Counted from the first letter of the stretch, positions 46,051 through 59,300 are shown. The stretch: 64,000 bases of DNA from Pelodera strongyloides (GCA_036852015.1 JAANDG010000281.1:1-64000); one strand, 5' to 3'. Notes: generated by a model from the letters alone, not told the origin. Program-made: numbers and translations.

Positions 46051-46973
46051 TGAGAAGTGTGATTAACCTCTTTTTTTTGCCATTTCTTCTGCGTAGCCCA
46101 ATAAAATTGTGCGGGTAAATTAGTCTGATTATGTATAATTGAATGAATGAAAATGACAATAATAGAACACTATTAAAGTTATACATTCCAGTCATGTCCC
46201 TTTTTGTGATGTTAATTTCAGAAGAAATTTTCAAAGTTAGTTAATCACGCAGCCGCTGAACTCTAATTGTATGATTTGACTATATTTTTTTGATTTTGAG
46301 AAGAGAATGCTTTTGTCATAACGTGCTCTTCGCCACACAGAACCCCCTTCTACAAACGATTACTGGTTTTCACTGATTGCAAACTAATTGCAGGTTATCG
46401 AGTGACTTGCGCGCATATATTTGCTCATTGTTTGCTGCTCCTCCTCTTCATTGTCTGTGTAGGCGTCTCTCTCTCTCTCTGTCTCTCTCCCATTCTATCC
46501 ATCTCTATCTCTCTATCTCTATCTTTCTCTCGCTCTCCTACTCTAATTGCCTCCACTCTCTATTTACACTACAATGTACTTAAACTCTAAGATTGTATGT
46601 CCATTTTCCTGAAGTTTGGTTGAGTTCCGTTCCGATCATACTATGAAATGCTTAAACTTGAGTGGGAAGGTTAGCTAATTGTAAGTGTTAGCTGTGAATT
46701 GGCAAACTGTCAAAAGTCAAAAGAAAAATGCAAAAGGGGTTCGGAACTATGATTCTGCATTGTATTAAAAATTTTTAGCTGACATGGTCAAATTGCGAGC
46801 ATTCCACCCCCATGATTTTCTTAGTTATACAGATGAGTATGTGACTAAATGTACAAAACTGAAAAAAAAACCACTTCAAATATAAATTCTTTACTTTGTC
46901 ATAAACTCTATCTGTCAAACATCATTTTTTTTCAAATTCTTGCATCATCATCATTGTCGGTTGTTTATCAATT
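46051..46973 (+). other. Non-coding: CT-rich tract and AT-rich sequence
   Basis: A (CT)n-rich microsatellite fills about 46,464-46,560. The rest is AT-rich. On the - strand this is the region downstream of the longest exp-2-like transcript. No Ig-like exon continuing the titin frame was found here. Confidence 0.6.
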
Positions 46974-47060
46974 TTAGTCGTCATCATTTCGCAGCATCGA
47001 CTGAATCATTTCGTTCTGTCTCTCCTGCTCTTGCTTCGCTTGTTCTACTTGTTGTTCATC
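46974..47060 (-). CDS. exp-2: exp-2-like alternative terminal exon B (Gln/Glu-rich tail)
   Basis: After acceptor CATTTAG it reads DEQQVEQAKQEQERQNEM, then IQSMLRNDDD and TAA at 46,976-46,974. It also joins the S6 exon in phase 0. Both alternatives start with Asp-Glu and a Gln pair, so they look like a duplicated exon that has since diverged. The 28-residue tail has helix-forming composition. Confidence 0.75.
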   Translation of the reverse strand, partial: DEQQVEQAKQEQERQNEMIQSMLRNDDD

Positions 47061-50000
47061 CTAAATGAATAATTTGTTAATTATTCACTTCTCAGAGTTT
47101 TGCGCATAAATATAAATAGTCAACACTTGCATTTAATGCCATGCCAAAAAGTTAGTGTTTTCTAACTCATTAGCTGTTTGTTAATTTATCATTGCCCAAT
47201 CAGCAATCAGCTTATGAATTAGTATGATGTACTTTCGTTATATAATTTCTGGTTGAAAGTTAGTTTGTTAAACAAGCTCTCCGAGCATACACACACCATT
47301 AGTTGACCCGAGGTAGTTGGTTATTAGGAGTTGAGTTGTGGGTGTCAGAACTCCTCATGGTGTAAATGATGAAGATGATGCAATTTGCCCTCTTGATAAT
47401 GTTGCTCTGCCTGTTGTTCTTCATCCTAAACTCTGGCCGGTTTCCGTAAATGCTGCTTAATTAGTTAGCACGTTGCATTATTAGATAATATCTATTTCGG
47501 TGTATAAATATAGTAATGACAAGGAAATACTAGTCAATAGAAGTGGTGAAAGTTACTGACAGCTTGTATAAATAGTTTCGAGTCTAAGCAAGTAGCTATT
47601 GGTAAGGAATGCGGTTTGTCATCAAAGGACATGCCAGGAAATAGATAGCGGTAGAATGCACTCGATAGATAAATGCGGAGCGGGATAAAAAGTGGTCCTT
47701 ATTGTTCGCACAGTAAATTACCAGAGGTTGACAATGGGTTAGCACTCGACTTACCTGGGCAACCTTGATGAAGTTATCGACAATGATGGTGATTGGTAGG
47801 GCCAACACCAATACTCCGCACATAATGGCTGCCGATGCAATTATTTTACCCACTGAAATTATTTCGTTTCAAAGTTGATAATTTGCAAAAAAAATTGTAG
47901 ATTTTTGAATCTGGTTAATTGGTGTTTTTTTCACTGTTAGCAAATTACAAAGAACTTACTCGTTGTCGCAGGGACCGCGTCACCGTAGCCTGAAAATGCA
48001 AAGCAACATTATGCGGTTTCTCTTGTTGATTATTCGACGCTTTTGCTAATCGGGACAAGCAGTAATAATAACTCTTTGCTGGTGATGAATTAATGAGACG
48101 TGTGTCTCTGAACTTTGCATTCTAGCCTTTTCCAGCGTCTTTTATATGACAAAAGCCACGAAGGATAAGTAATTAGGATAACTTACCAACTGTGGTCATT
48201 GTCACGATACACCACCAGTACGCCGCTGGAATACTAGTGAAAGGTGTGCCATCTTCATCTTTTTCCAAGAAATATATCATTGTTGAGAAGAAGACCACTC
48301 CCGTTAGAAGGACAATTGTCATCATCTGCAGTTGTTTCTGCGAACGCTGTAGTGTCAAACCAAAGGTCTGCAGGCCGGAACTGAACCTTCCCAGTTTGAT
48401 GATTCTAATGACTCGAAGAACTCTGAGAATTCGAACAACGAGGAATGCCCATCGAAGGTCTCTCAGTTTCTTGTCGTCAACTCCGCAAAGAGTGAGCAAA
48501 AGCTCCAGATAGAATGGAACTATAGCGAGTAGGTCAACCAGGTTCAGTGGTTTTAAGGCGAAACGCAGCTTTCGAGGTGCTGCGAACAACCTAAAATATA
48601 GTAATTGATGATGTACAGTAATACCAGTACTCTTCCGTTTCCTGAAAACAATTATATTTTCCAAATGCCAACCTCAGGCAATATTCCACCGTGAAGAATG
48701 CTATGCAAATTCTTTCCGTAAAGACGAATGCCGGATGCTCGACTCGCATTTCTTCCACTTTTTCAATAACAGATACTGTTCCATTGGGTAGCACGACGGT
48801 TTCATTATGTGGGGGCATGTAGTGAGTAACCTAAATTAAATATTTTATTTTTCCGTTATCTCTCGCTCTCTCTCTCTTTCTCTCTTGCGTAGAGTTGGAT
48901 AAAGGAACCATAGTTCATAGTGCGCCCTAAATCCCCAAGCCATGTGTTTTAGATTTGGCACGGTCTATTTGAAGATCAAAATAAAAATTAAAGAGGAAGC
49001 ATTTTAACCTGAAAATCGGGAATTGTTCCAAACGAGAGACCCATAACAGAAATTGCAACAAATAATGTGGAGGAGAGTTCGAATGCTTTGGCCTGCATAG
49101 AACTGCCAGGCCTTTCCAAAAATGTCCACATGCGGCGGCGCAGTTTTCCGAACATAAGGTCGTCGAAAGTATGGTCATCGACCTAAAGTAAATGTACATT
49201 ATAAGTGTAGCAAATTCGTTATCCAACCTTTATTTTTATATATTTCTTGATTATACCGGATGATTTTACATTAAAACTACCTTTTCTTCTTCCTTTTCCT
49301 CAAGCTTCTCGCGCGGAACTATATCCGCACAGCATGACCCGACATGCTGATGCGAAATCCTCCAAAAGTCCAATTCTGACAAAAATGAGGCCGGACAAAC
49401 CTCAGAAGGCCTGTGGATTACACCCGTTGCATAGTACTAAAGTATTGAATTGAATTGAAAACATTTTTCGGATCAACACAAAACAAAATAATCTTGTTAT
49501 GCAAAATATTTTACGTGCAGCATAATGGGTCCTAATTGTTGGACATCCAAAATAATATATGCGATTATCAACAATTCACGTCAAATAAGCAAAAATCATA
49601 CTTGAAAAATAGCCTCAAAAGCAATAGGAGACCGCTGGAAGAAATACGCGTCATCCTGTTTAAAGTAAGCATCGGCCACCTGAATGTGTGAATTTAGTTC
49701 TGGTAATATAAATATTTTTTTATAGCGGAAAATAGAGAAAAACGCTAACCTTTAACCGTGCCGTGTGCGTTAATTGCACAAATTTTGCGAGAAAAGTAGT
49801 TGGTTCAGCCCGTAGCAAAGCATCAATAAGTAGCAGGTATTTCTGTCCTCCAATGTTCAAATTAAGAAACATTGCTTCTCCATCTGGGCCGATTCCTCCC
49901 GGTGAAATTACCTAAAAAAAATACTTCCTTTCTTTGCATAATTGTTCTTTCCATCGATTTATTGCCGTCATTGTAGGTAATCTGACACCGTGGAGAGTTT

Positions 50001-50394
50001 GTTTTTCGTTGAAACCAAGCACGTGTGTTTCTTAGAAAGGAACAAAAAGTATCTACGGCATATTATGTAGTTTCATATTTGACTAAGAAAAGTTTGGATC
50101 TTTACGTAACACCTGGTAGGCTGTGAGTGACATTGTGTTTTCGAAAAGAATGACAGACATCACACTCAAAAGTGGGAGAAAGCGGGTCTAGCATCATTGC
50201 TTTTGACACATAACTCGCGTTTCTTGGGAGCTCTTTAGCAGTCTGCAGGTTGGAATTGATCCCCAACTTCTTAGCGCCCATGTGATTGATCACTTATCAT
50301 AAAATGAACGAAAAATTACCTGGAAACAGTCGGTGCCTCCAGCCTTCCAAACTTCGTCAAGTTGCTTTGGATTCCGCCTTTCGGCTTGAGCCAT
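46974..50394 (-). CDS. exp-2: EXP-2-like voltage-gated K+ channel subunit
   Basis: Ten coding exons in reading order: 50,394-50,320, 49,911-49,750, 49,679-49,602, 49,436-49,281, 49,182-49,009, 48,830-48,673, 48,590-48,187, 47,989-47,960, 47,852-47,755 and a terminal exon (47,060-46,974 or 47,425-47,345). All phases close. The 473-residue product has a T1 tetramerisation domain (about 39-147) with H113, C119, C140 and C141 in the HX5CX20CC zinc pattern of non-Shaker Kv families. S1 is near 190-209. The S1-S2 loop has two N-glycosylation sequons (NET, NGT), and S2 is near 250-267. S4 carries R321, R324, R327, R330, K333 and R336. The filter TVGYGD is 401-406 and S6 is 414-440. EXP-2 acts in C. 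elegans pharyngeal and enteric muscle; the name rests on remembered linkage to ttn-1 and overall Kv layout. The start (MAQAERRNPK) is the first ATG in the exon. Its frame stays open upstream without an ATG, so a further 5' exon is possible. Confidence 0.85.
47345..47425 (-). CDS. exp-2: exp-2-like alternative terminal exon A (His-rich tail)
   Basis: After acceptor GTTTAG it reads DEEQQAEQHYQEGK, then a His/Leu run and EEF before a TGA at 47,347-47,345. It joins in frame (phase 0) to the S6 exon ending FIKVAQ. The tail is 26 residues, eight of them histidine. Confidence 0.75.
   Translation of the reverse strand, partial: DEEQQAEQHYQEGKLHHLHHLHHEEF
47960..47989 (-). CDS. exp-2: exp-2-like 30-nt microexon with GYGD filter
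   Basis: TTTTCAG precedes it and GTAAGT follows. It supplies the last two bases of the filter glycine, then YGDAVPATT, and one base of the next Met. The selectivity filter TVGYGD is thus built from two exons. Confidence 0.9.
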
Positions 50395-51570
50395 CGCGTC
50401 CGTGCGACGGAGCGGGATCAGCCGCTTTTTGTGCTGCTGCGCGGCGCTAAAATCGGCAATCGTGTTTGACGGCGCAAGTTTGGCGGAGACCACAGTGGTC
50501 CTGTGGCAAGTCAGCTTGGAATCGAATCGGAGAGAATACCCCCGATATTGGTCTGCGATTGTGTCTATTAGTTGGCAGCGCGCATGTGGTACCGTTTAGC
50601 GGGCTGCACAATGATTAATCACAGTCTTTCACTTCTGCGGCAGAAACTAATGGACGAAGTAAAATTTTCTATTCAATATTAATTCCGCGTCCCCTAAAGT
50701 TCAACATTTTGCATAACACGTTGCTTTATTTGCTTTTATTTCGTCCAGCTGTCTTGGCTTGTTGACTAATTGAATTCACGCCGTCCAATCTTTGAAAGAG
50801 CTCGCGTTCTTAAGCAAAAAGGGCCAATTGCCTCAAAAAAACTTGAAAAGCTTCCTCATTTCTGCCCCGCTAGGTTACTGCCGCAGATTGCGCAGTTCAA
50901 AAATGCTGATAGTCAAAATGCAATTTTTGACACTTTTCGCGCATCTCATCCAATGAAATTTTTCGACTGCCTTGACATGATTTTCCTAGAGTCCTCCCGT
51001 CAAAATATGTCAAAACACAGCCATCCATGAGTAAATTCTATCATATAAAGAAAGAACTTACCATGGTCATTGAACAAAGAATTTAGGTTTTTGTGAAGTG
51101 CGAAAGGTGTGCTTTTTGAAAATCATAAGGAAAGTGTTTGAAAAAAAGAGAGCAAGAAAGAGCTGGCTAGAGAATTCTTGAACACCAATTGAACCACGCT
51201 CTTTCTGTAGAGGTTGAAGACACTCACCCGCTGATCATGTTTCCTGTGACCCTAAAACGTTTGAATTTCATTTGCACATCATAGCCGGGCACGGGGAAAG
51301 CTACCGAATTGCGGTGTTGCAATACCGCTTGCGATATCGCGATCGCCATGAAGCTGCGCGGTTACAGATTCAGATTCAGCAGCTCGTTTTCTAATTAATT
51401 CCTCTGATTTTCGGCAAAATAATATGCGCCAAATTGTGGAAAATAGTCAAAGACGTATGTGTAGTAGTTCACAATAACCGAGTATTTTTTGTGCAAAATA
51501 GAGAATATGGCACAGTGCGGCAAAAAAATAGACTAGTCAAAATAGAGTCTTCTTATCCTTGAGGCAATAT
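50395..51570 (-). other. Upstream of exp-2-like gene, no clear feature
   Basis: The frame of the first exon stays open to about 50,597 and has no ATG, so it is probably 5' UTR or the end of an unrecognised upstream exon. Beyond that the sequence is AT-rich without a clear second gene. Promoter elements could not be identified by eye. Confidence 0.4.
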
Positions 51571-54500
51571 TCTATTTCTTGTGTGAGATCAAGTATCCTT
51601 GGTTTTGGACCGAACTCATGTCCTGCTGGGCAGATCCAGGCAGTAGTGCCCCGCCCTCGGGCAGAATAGCGAGCTGGCGAACAATAAAAAAATTCGGGAT
51701 ATCTTGGCCGGTAATAAGATTGACCGGGCAGAAAAACAAACGACGAGCGTGTTCTCTCTCTCTCGATATTAGTGTTATTTTCGGATACAGCTGATTTTTG
51801 AAGAGTATTCGTTTGTTGAAGAATTATCAGCTGTGAGTCAGCCGGCTGCCGATTGGGTGATTATAAATTTATTGAATAAATAATGAACGCTAATGAATAA
51901 AGCGTTCCCAGGGTTTCCGGGGAAGGAGTTCCTTTTTTGGGTGAGTGTGATATTACCCCGGGAGGGCGGAGTGGACTAGTGGGTTCTTCTTCCCGAATAG
52001 GCTGTGATTGGGAATGGCAGACTGGGCGAGTATGGGGCCGAGAAGACTTGATTTCTCGTTGAGAGTTCAGAAGTGACTCGACCAACAAGTTGGAATTTTA
52101 TTTGAAATTTGTGGAACTTTTATGATTGTGATCTTTGTTATTCGCAAGTGACCAATAATACCAAATGTGGGGATAATAGTATAGAAATATAATTGAAATA
52201 AATGTGTAGTGAATAGATGCTCTTTTTTGAAAATGCAGTGAAGCAGACATAGTTGATGGCTGAGTTAACAGGAATACTGCCTTTCAAGTGTATCAGATTA
52301 CACAATAGTTGGCTGATACTGAATCTCTTATAACCGCAGCGCTTCAGGGACGATCGCGATATGCATGTTTACCTATGTTGTCATTGAACAACTCTACTTT
52401 GAAACTGAAAAAAAACCATACTTTTTACTTTTTACGAATATAAGGCTTGAATACTCCAATCCTGGTTTTATAATAAGTATAAACAGATCCACTCATTCAT
52501 ATTTTCGCACCACTTTCATACATATTGAATTTTAATTGTACATATATACGGCAGCACATTTCTAGGAAATAAGTTAACATCTATCTGTGATTCAAGGTCT
52601 TTACCTACTGTCAGGGTTGCTCGGCGGAATAATTTGTGTTACGATTTAATATTGACGCTTTACTTTGTATTTTTTTGGCTACTTTGAAGCTATTATCTAT
52701 TATCACTTTTTGGGGACAGCTGCCCATTCGGAAATTCCGTGGTTTGCGGGGATTTTTGAGTGATACATATAACATGTCACGTCAGAAAGAGAGAGAGGGA
52801 GACCGAGAGAGGAGGAAGGAGTGGAGAGATGGAGTTAGATATCGTGTGATGCAAAGAGAGTGCGGGCAGAGGTGTTAGGAGGTGAACGGATATGAGCTAT
52901 AATGGATGATGTTGGTTTTTAGGTCCAAGAGAAATTTTCACGATTGGTTCCTTGACTTTGGCAGTAGATCTTTGGGAATTGATTGGCCGGTGTAATGATA
53001 AATTTACGATTAACCCAAGTGACATTACAAGGCACAAATTAAGTTGAATGCTGGAGAAGTGAACATACGTAGTGTGGTGTAGAAACAGTCCATGCAAAAA
53101 ACCCATAATTGGTAGTAGAAGAAACCCGGTTTCTATAACTCACCCATTCTGTCGAAGGCTACTGTAGCTAATGCTTCCAGTGCAAGCCATTTGTGGTTAG
53201 TCGTTGTCGGTTGGACGTTCAGTATTATCGATTAGTTTTGGATTTCGCATTCCCGACTTGAGAGTCGGGAGGTTCTTTAGCTCAGTCAATCAATAAGCCG
53301 TGTGACGATTCTTAGATAAAGTTTAAAAGTGGAAGTATCTTCGGAAACTGGAAAAAACAATAGAGAAGACGGTCAATATTTTACGTGATATTAAAATGAG
53401 TAAAGTAAAATTGACTAGTCTGAACACGCGTTACGATGAGGCGTATGGTTAGATATTGCGGTTGACTTATTATTAGTTATGGAATGAAAGAGAGGGGGAC
53501 TTTAATGTGCGGGAGCCATGTCGGAGTGAGCGGATCAGCGAGACAGTATGCTTCTAAGTGGAGGAATGAGGTACATAAGGGATTTGTTCCCTTCTGTGTC
53601 TTGGAGCGAAATATCGAACGGAGATTAGAGCCAAGTTCTTGGGGCCCGGATGTGCCCGTTACATTTATGACGGGGAACCGATGTAGTATCTCAGATATGT
53701 CGTTGACTTTTTCTCCAGCTATAATTATAACCTATATTCGAATGCCAGTATTGATCCCGCCAGAGAAAACTCCCCCACCAATTAGCGAATGTGATGCTAT
53801 TTAGATTGTGGGGCTTCCTAATACTAATAATACGTTCAAGCTTGCGCAGGTGGAAATTGGGCCTTGTGAAAAAATGGAAGAATATTGAAGGAAGTTTGGT
53901 CGTTTCCAAAATAGCTTCAAGTGGGATGCAATTGTCATATAAAAGCACGTGAGGTCAAGAATATTCAAAATTCAAAAAATATATACATCTTCTTGGTCTC
54001 TGTAACCCTTAGGGAGCATGAGTGAGGATGGCGTCCATGAAAAGGACTAAATTGTGAAGGGAGGCGCCTCATGATCTCTTTTAGGCATTGAGAACACATA
54101 CGACTGTTGAACCTCTTGAAATTCGTAAGACATAACACAACCTATTGTGTAATGTATATTCTAGACTAGGCCTTTTATCCTTGGTTCAGAGATGAATTTT
54201 GGCAACAATAAGATACTAATTAAAAGGCGAAAAATCAGTGGTTCTTTTGACATTCAAACAAAAACGGGTGGTGTTGAGAAATTTTTTGATTTCATATAGA
54301 AGCAGACATAAAGAAAGGCACTGAAGCGTAGAAGAAGCCAGATAAAAAGTGTGAAACATAAAATAACAGTGACTAGACGACTGAAGCTATTAGGCTACAC
54401 ACTTGACAACTTATAGAGTTTATATTCTGTAATTTTCTCAACTTTTCGAAGAACGTGTTAACTAGGATTAGAAACTTCCAGGGCGACCACTTTTCGTTCA

Positions 54501-56180
54501 TTCTGTTCGGGCTGATGAGTGTGTGGGAATTTTTGGGTTTGTTATTTAAAGGGGCGCCAAAATTCACACGTCAAGGACCCTTGGCCCTAACGCGCTAATA
54601 TTGATTGATTGGGTGCGAATGATGATCGAAAATATAGATCATTTGGGGCTTTTATCCCTTTTCTTGGAGAGGAACGACTCAAGTTGCTATCACTTTAAAC
54701 GTCAAATTTGAGCGAAAACTGTCACCTAAGGGAGAAATGTGAAATGTGGATGTTTGGACTTGTAAATATAGAATTTCAACTTTTCAACATAGATTTAAAT
54801 CAGAACTACACCCGATACCAATAAAGTGGTGCATGCTCCATGTTTACTGAGTGATTGTATATATGCACTTTTGGACTCTGCGCCCTACATCATACACACA
54901 TTCGTTTTACGCTGAGCTTCCTAGTTTTTTTTTAGGTTGTGAAGGTACCGACTGCGGTTGGAGGTGTATCATTAGAATGATAGCCATCTCACTAAATCCT
55001 TGATCTTTAACCCTTTTTGCTTAATCAAGCATTTCTGGTCTTATATCGGGAGGCATCATCCCTTAATAATTTTTCAGTGAGCGCAATTACATTAAAACCA
55101 TCGCTGAAGAAAAGTGTCACGTTTGCAACAATCAAATTGCAAATTTTATGATGAGACTAGAAAACCAAATAGAAATATTTAATTGTTGTTTCCATATTAT
55201 AACTACAACCTTTCTTTTGCATATAATTGCTTGAAAATCAATGCTCTTTTTGAGCAGCAATGTTTACACTGTCATTGGCTTATTTTCAAAAAAGGTTGTT
55301 TTTGCTCTGGTACCTATTAACAATATACTTCTAATGAGGTATGCAAAAAAATAATGTTTTTCTTACCATAGAAATGGTTTTTTTTATATCGAAAGAAAAA
55401 TATTTCCAGAGGTTTACATAGGGGCTCCACACACTGCTACTTCTGTTACAAAAAAAGAACATTCTACTAACGATAAGATAAGGCCATAAGCCATAAGGCG
55501 TCCACTGAAATAAACTGGAAAGTTGCTAGCCTCCTCCACTAAAAACAAGAGAAAGTAGACTTATTCTGGGGTGAAAATGAAAAAGAATATCGAATATACA
55601 ACAAACATAATAAACTTTCTTTTCGCTTGACTGGCTTAGAAATTCATAGCCGTTTGGGAAAGTGGAAACTTCAGATGTATACACGGACTTCTGACTGCAT
55701 ATTTGAAAATATTCGTATGACAGAAATATTAATAAAAGAGCCTTTTTACAATACATATAAGACGGTTATTGTCCAGTGATTCCATAGAAACGACATTGGG
55801 ATTATGGATAACGTAGACGTGTATGTGTATTAAATTATGGTCAAATATAATTAGTGAATAAATTGTATGTCAAGCAATAATAAGAGGAAGTACGTGTATC
55901 ATTTAACTGACTATTGCCGGAAATACTATTTAAGAATGTTGCAAAGTCAAAGAAAGAGGTCTTTAAACAAACGTCTTTACGCCATGACAGGGCCTTAATT
56001 TAGGCGGTGTCCTTAGTTTATAGGTTTTTTGACTGAAAGCCCAGTGTTTAATTTCCTCGTTGTTTTAGCGTTAGCAGGGGAGGAACTTCACATAAAAATG
56101 GAAATACTGTTAGAAGATGGTTATTCAATTTGTTCGTGCTATGAATATAATCTTGAATAGAGTTCTCCATAAGAAGGTAG
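51571..56180. other. 4.6 kb without a supportable gene
   Basis: Composition is patchier than in the introns, with GC-richer spots at 51,590-52,080 and 53,480-53,800. These resemble decayed insertions, but I find no terminal repeats, no intact frame and no diagnostic motif. A short purine (GA) tract lies near 52,785-52,830. Confidence 0.4.
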
Positions 56181-56345
56181 AGTGGAAACTGACTAGTATA
56201 AAAATAGTATCTACTAGTGGAAACTGATTAGTATAAAAAGTATATACCAGTGGAAACCGATTAGTATAAGGATAGTATATACCAATGGAAACCGATCAGT
56301 ATAAAAAGAGTATCTGCCATGGAAACCGATTAGTATAAAGAAACT
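56181..56345. repeat. Minisatellite, about 5 imperfect copies
   Basis: The phrase AGTGGAAACYGATTAGTATAA with spacer AGTATATACC recurs about five times at roughly 37-40 bp, with substitutions and small indels. Confidence 0.85.
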
Positions 56346-59300
56346 ATATAGTTAATGGAACTAAAACTAACTGATCACACCATACTATTATGTAACATAA
56401 TCATGGATGAAGAGCAAATTTAATGGGCTGGATTATAGGAAGAAGAAAACAGTGGGAGCAGAATTTGAAATCTCCCTTTTGAGCCTTGTTTTCGGGCGGT
56501 TCTAATGAGTGATTGGCCACTCTCGTGTACCAAATTGCGTGTCATTGGCTTCCGGGCCTCAGTATTTCAGAGAGTTACAAATAATTCATTTCTTTGGTGA
56601 TCTCATGGTCAGTCCCACACACTGCAAGTTTTATTAGGGACTATTTTTTCGCCAGTCGCCTTATAAATGAGGGGAAAAAAATGTTTTAGCAGGCACAATA
56701 AATTGTTTCTTTTTTTTTTTGCCGACAAAAAAAACATAGATAGTCTCATGCGCGCGAGGGTGTTATAGTTCTAGACACATTACCGTTAAGTGTATTATAT
56801 GTATATATTGTCAATGGCGTTACCATTAGCAATTTTTCTTGAGCTCACAGTTTCTCCCTCCTTATCTCTCTCTTTTACTCGCTGAATATGTTGACAATAA
56901 AAAGAAACGCTTGACGATAGTTATTGAATGTGATCTGCTCAATATATGTTCGATCAATATTACCTTTTTGAAACTAATCAATATAGGTGGTCGAATAGCT
57001 AAAGGGCTGCAAAAATTAGAATACTAGAGACGCAGTGTGAAGAATATATGTTGGGGCCTGCTTGTGTCCCAGGTTCTATGGCAGAGTGTTGGTGACTATC
57101 TCCTGGTAGGACAAAATCTGAGTGGTCTGCAGTCTCTTCAACATTGGACCCTCTCGAGACAGAGAGAGAGACAGAAAGAGGGATAGAGAGGGACATGGAT
57201 AGAGAGAGAGAATAGAGAGAGACAGAGAGAAGACAGTTTACAGAGAAGAGACTGGACGCATCAATTTTGAGATTTTGAGAGCCGAATAGCTATTTTGTGC
57301 GCTGAGTCCAGGGAGAAGTATGTTATTCAGAGCTGCAAAATCCAGCTAACAGAACAGTAGTCTTGGGCTACAGGTGGTATATGTAGATCAATTGCTATTT
57401 CTATTTGTATGTTAAATTGTAGATCAATTGTTACTTGTACAAAGTTGTAGTCAAGCTCAAAACTCATTTTCAAGTCTCTTAACGTTTCTGCGGATTCCGT
57501 TCCAGTAAATCAATAATACGAAGCCATTTTTCCACGTTTGAGCTTCAGGACTTTTTATGCGCAAAGTTCAATTTTCAAACGAATCTTTTCGGAAAGGTAA
57601 CATATCGGGGAAGGTTGCGGCGGCACACATTGTTTACTTATCAGAGGATTAACGGTCGATTAGTGGGATGGATTACCGAGTTCAGAACATAAACACTCGA
57701 AATGATAAATACAGAATTAGACATCTCAGACACTCTGTCCGCTAAAAGGTTGCAGGTTTACTGTTTGGTTCAATTGGGTTTGCGAAATTGGGCCAATATT
57801 TAGAGAGTTGTCGTATCGTTTAAAGTTGCACTGGTCCAAAGTCCAAGCAACTTTGCGCACTGTTGCCGCCTAACCAATTTAGCGAGTACGAAATCCGGAG
57901 AATAATTAAATAATTATATAACTCACACACCTTCTAACGCTGGACATCTAGTGGGCATTCAATAGTTAGAATTATGGCACATATGGTAGTGTCAGGGGGT
58001 GGAAACTCTGGCCTTTGCGTTCATTACATATGACAGTAAAAAGTTTCTTCCCAGATGCACATTTAGCGACACGTTGAGGTCATAAAACATGCATTCGTTA
58101 TAAGTCAAAGGAAGGCAGTTAGGGAAACGATCAAGAATTAGCCACAAAGTTTCTAGTTACTTGAATTTTGTCCACGACAAATAATTAGCGCAGTCTTGTA
58201 ATTACTTGCAATAACTTTAGTAATAATTAAGTGAAGTAAAAATTAAAAAACAGGTTCATTAACCAACCTCGATCGTAGTCGACTAACAATAAGATAGTTC
58301 GTTGTGTAATAGTAAGGAAGAATAAAAAATAAAATCTTCCGGGCCTTATCGTTTGAAGGTCAGTAACATTACTGCCTGCCTCAAGCCACTGTTTTACCCT
58401 TTGTAGTGGTTTGAAAATCTCAATCATTTCGCATTTTCGTTGTGTCGCGCAAGCCCATTTATTCCTTTTTTCGTTTGAGATTCCAATATGAGAAAAAAAG
58501 CCTCCGGGATAGGATTGTTTTAAAACGAGTTGTGCGTGTAAGTGTAAATGTTCAGTGATCATTTTCAATTGTTATGAATCTACAAATAGTTATATTGTTA
58601 TTAGACATCAAAACTTAGCTATTTCGATTGCACAGGATTCTTAGAGTATCGGTGTATAGATAGGACACAACAGCAAAAACTTGCAATATGTAAACTAATA
58701 GTTGACATTATTAATAACAAACCCTTCTGTAGAATCTTCGGATTCTGTTTCCCATGTATATCCATTGGCACAGCTATCGTAGTATTGATTATTCGATGGA
58801 CCACTGCTTGTCGCATAATGTGCCCTTATCATGGCCTTGCAATCAACTAATCGATTAATTTAATATATAAATTATTACGGAGAAAAAGTTAACATTCGTA
58901 AAAAAAAGGAATTTAATGCTTTAATATGAAAGGCTAATTCCAAATTTCAGATAATTTTACGATTGAAAATTTACAAAAAACATCAATGTGAGGAAAGCAA
59001 ATGCAAATAAGGGTCTTTATGAACGCCTATAGCCATAACAATGCTAACAGAAAAGAACCTAAGAAATCCAATATAATTTAGTGATTATATTCTATGACGG
59101 AGAGTTATTCACAGACAATTCATAAATTCTGCGAGAAAACTAGAAGCATATTCTATAGTTTGCGGCTTCCTTGTAATTTACAAACACCAAAACAAAATTT
59201 TATGTGGATTTGATATTTTTCGCTGGGTAAATCATGTTTGCGTATCCGAAATTCCAAAAAAACATGTTCAATGCTGTCTTAATTGTCGTGTACATGTAAG

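Noticed and set aside
46381..46500. Possible next titin exon after ATTGCAG at 46,393
   Set aside because: Phase fits, but the translation runs into Leu/Ser from a CT microsatellite and has no Ig features.
49183..49280. Treating 49,602 to 49,182 as one exp-2-like intron
   Set aside because: That would remove the C-terminal half of T1. A 156-bp exon with the zinc motif fits the phases on both sides.
50102..50293. Open frame on - between exp-2-like exons 1 and 2
   Set aside because: Its possible donor leaves phase 1, which does not fit exon 2 (phase 0), and the protein does not resemble a Kv N-terminus.
51590..54600. Possible decayed LTR retrotransposon
   Set aside because: Patchy composition suggested it, but I found no pair of terminal repeats, no primer-binding site, and no protease, RT or integrase motif in any frame.
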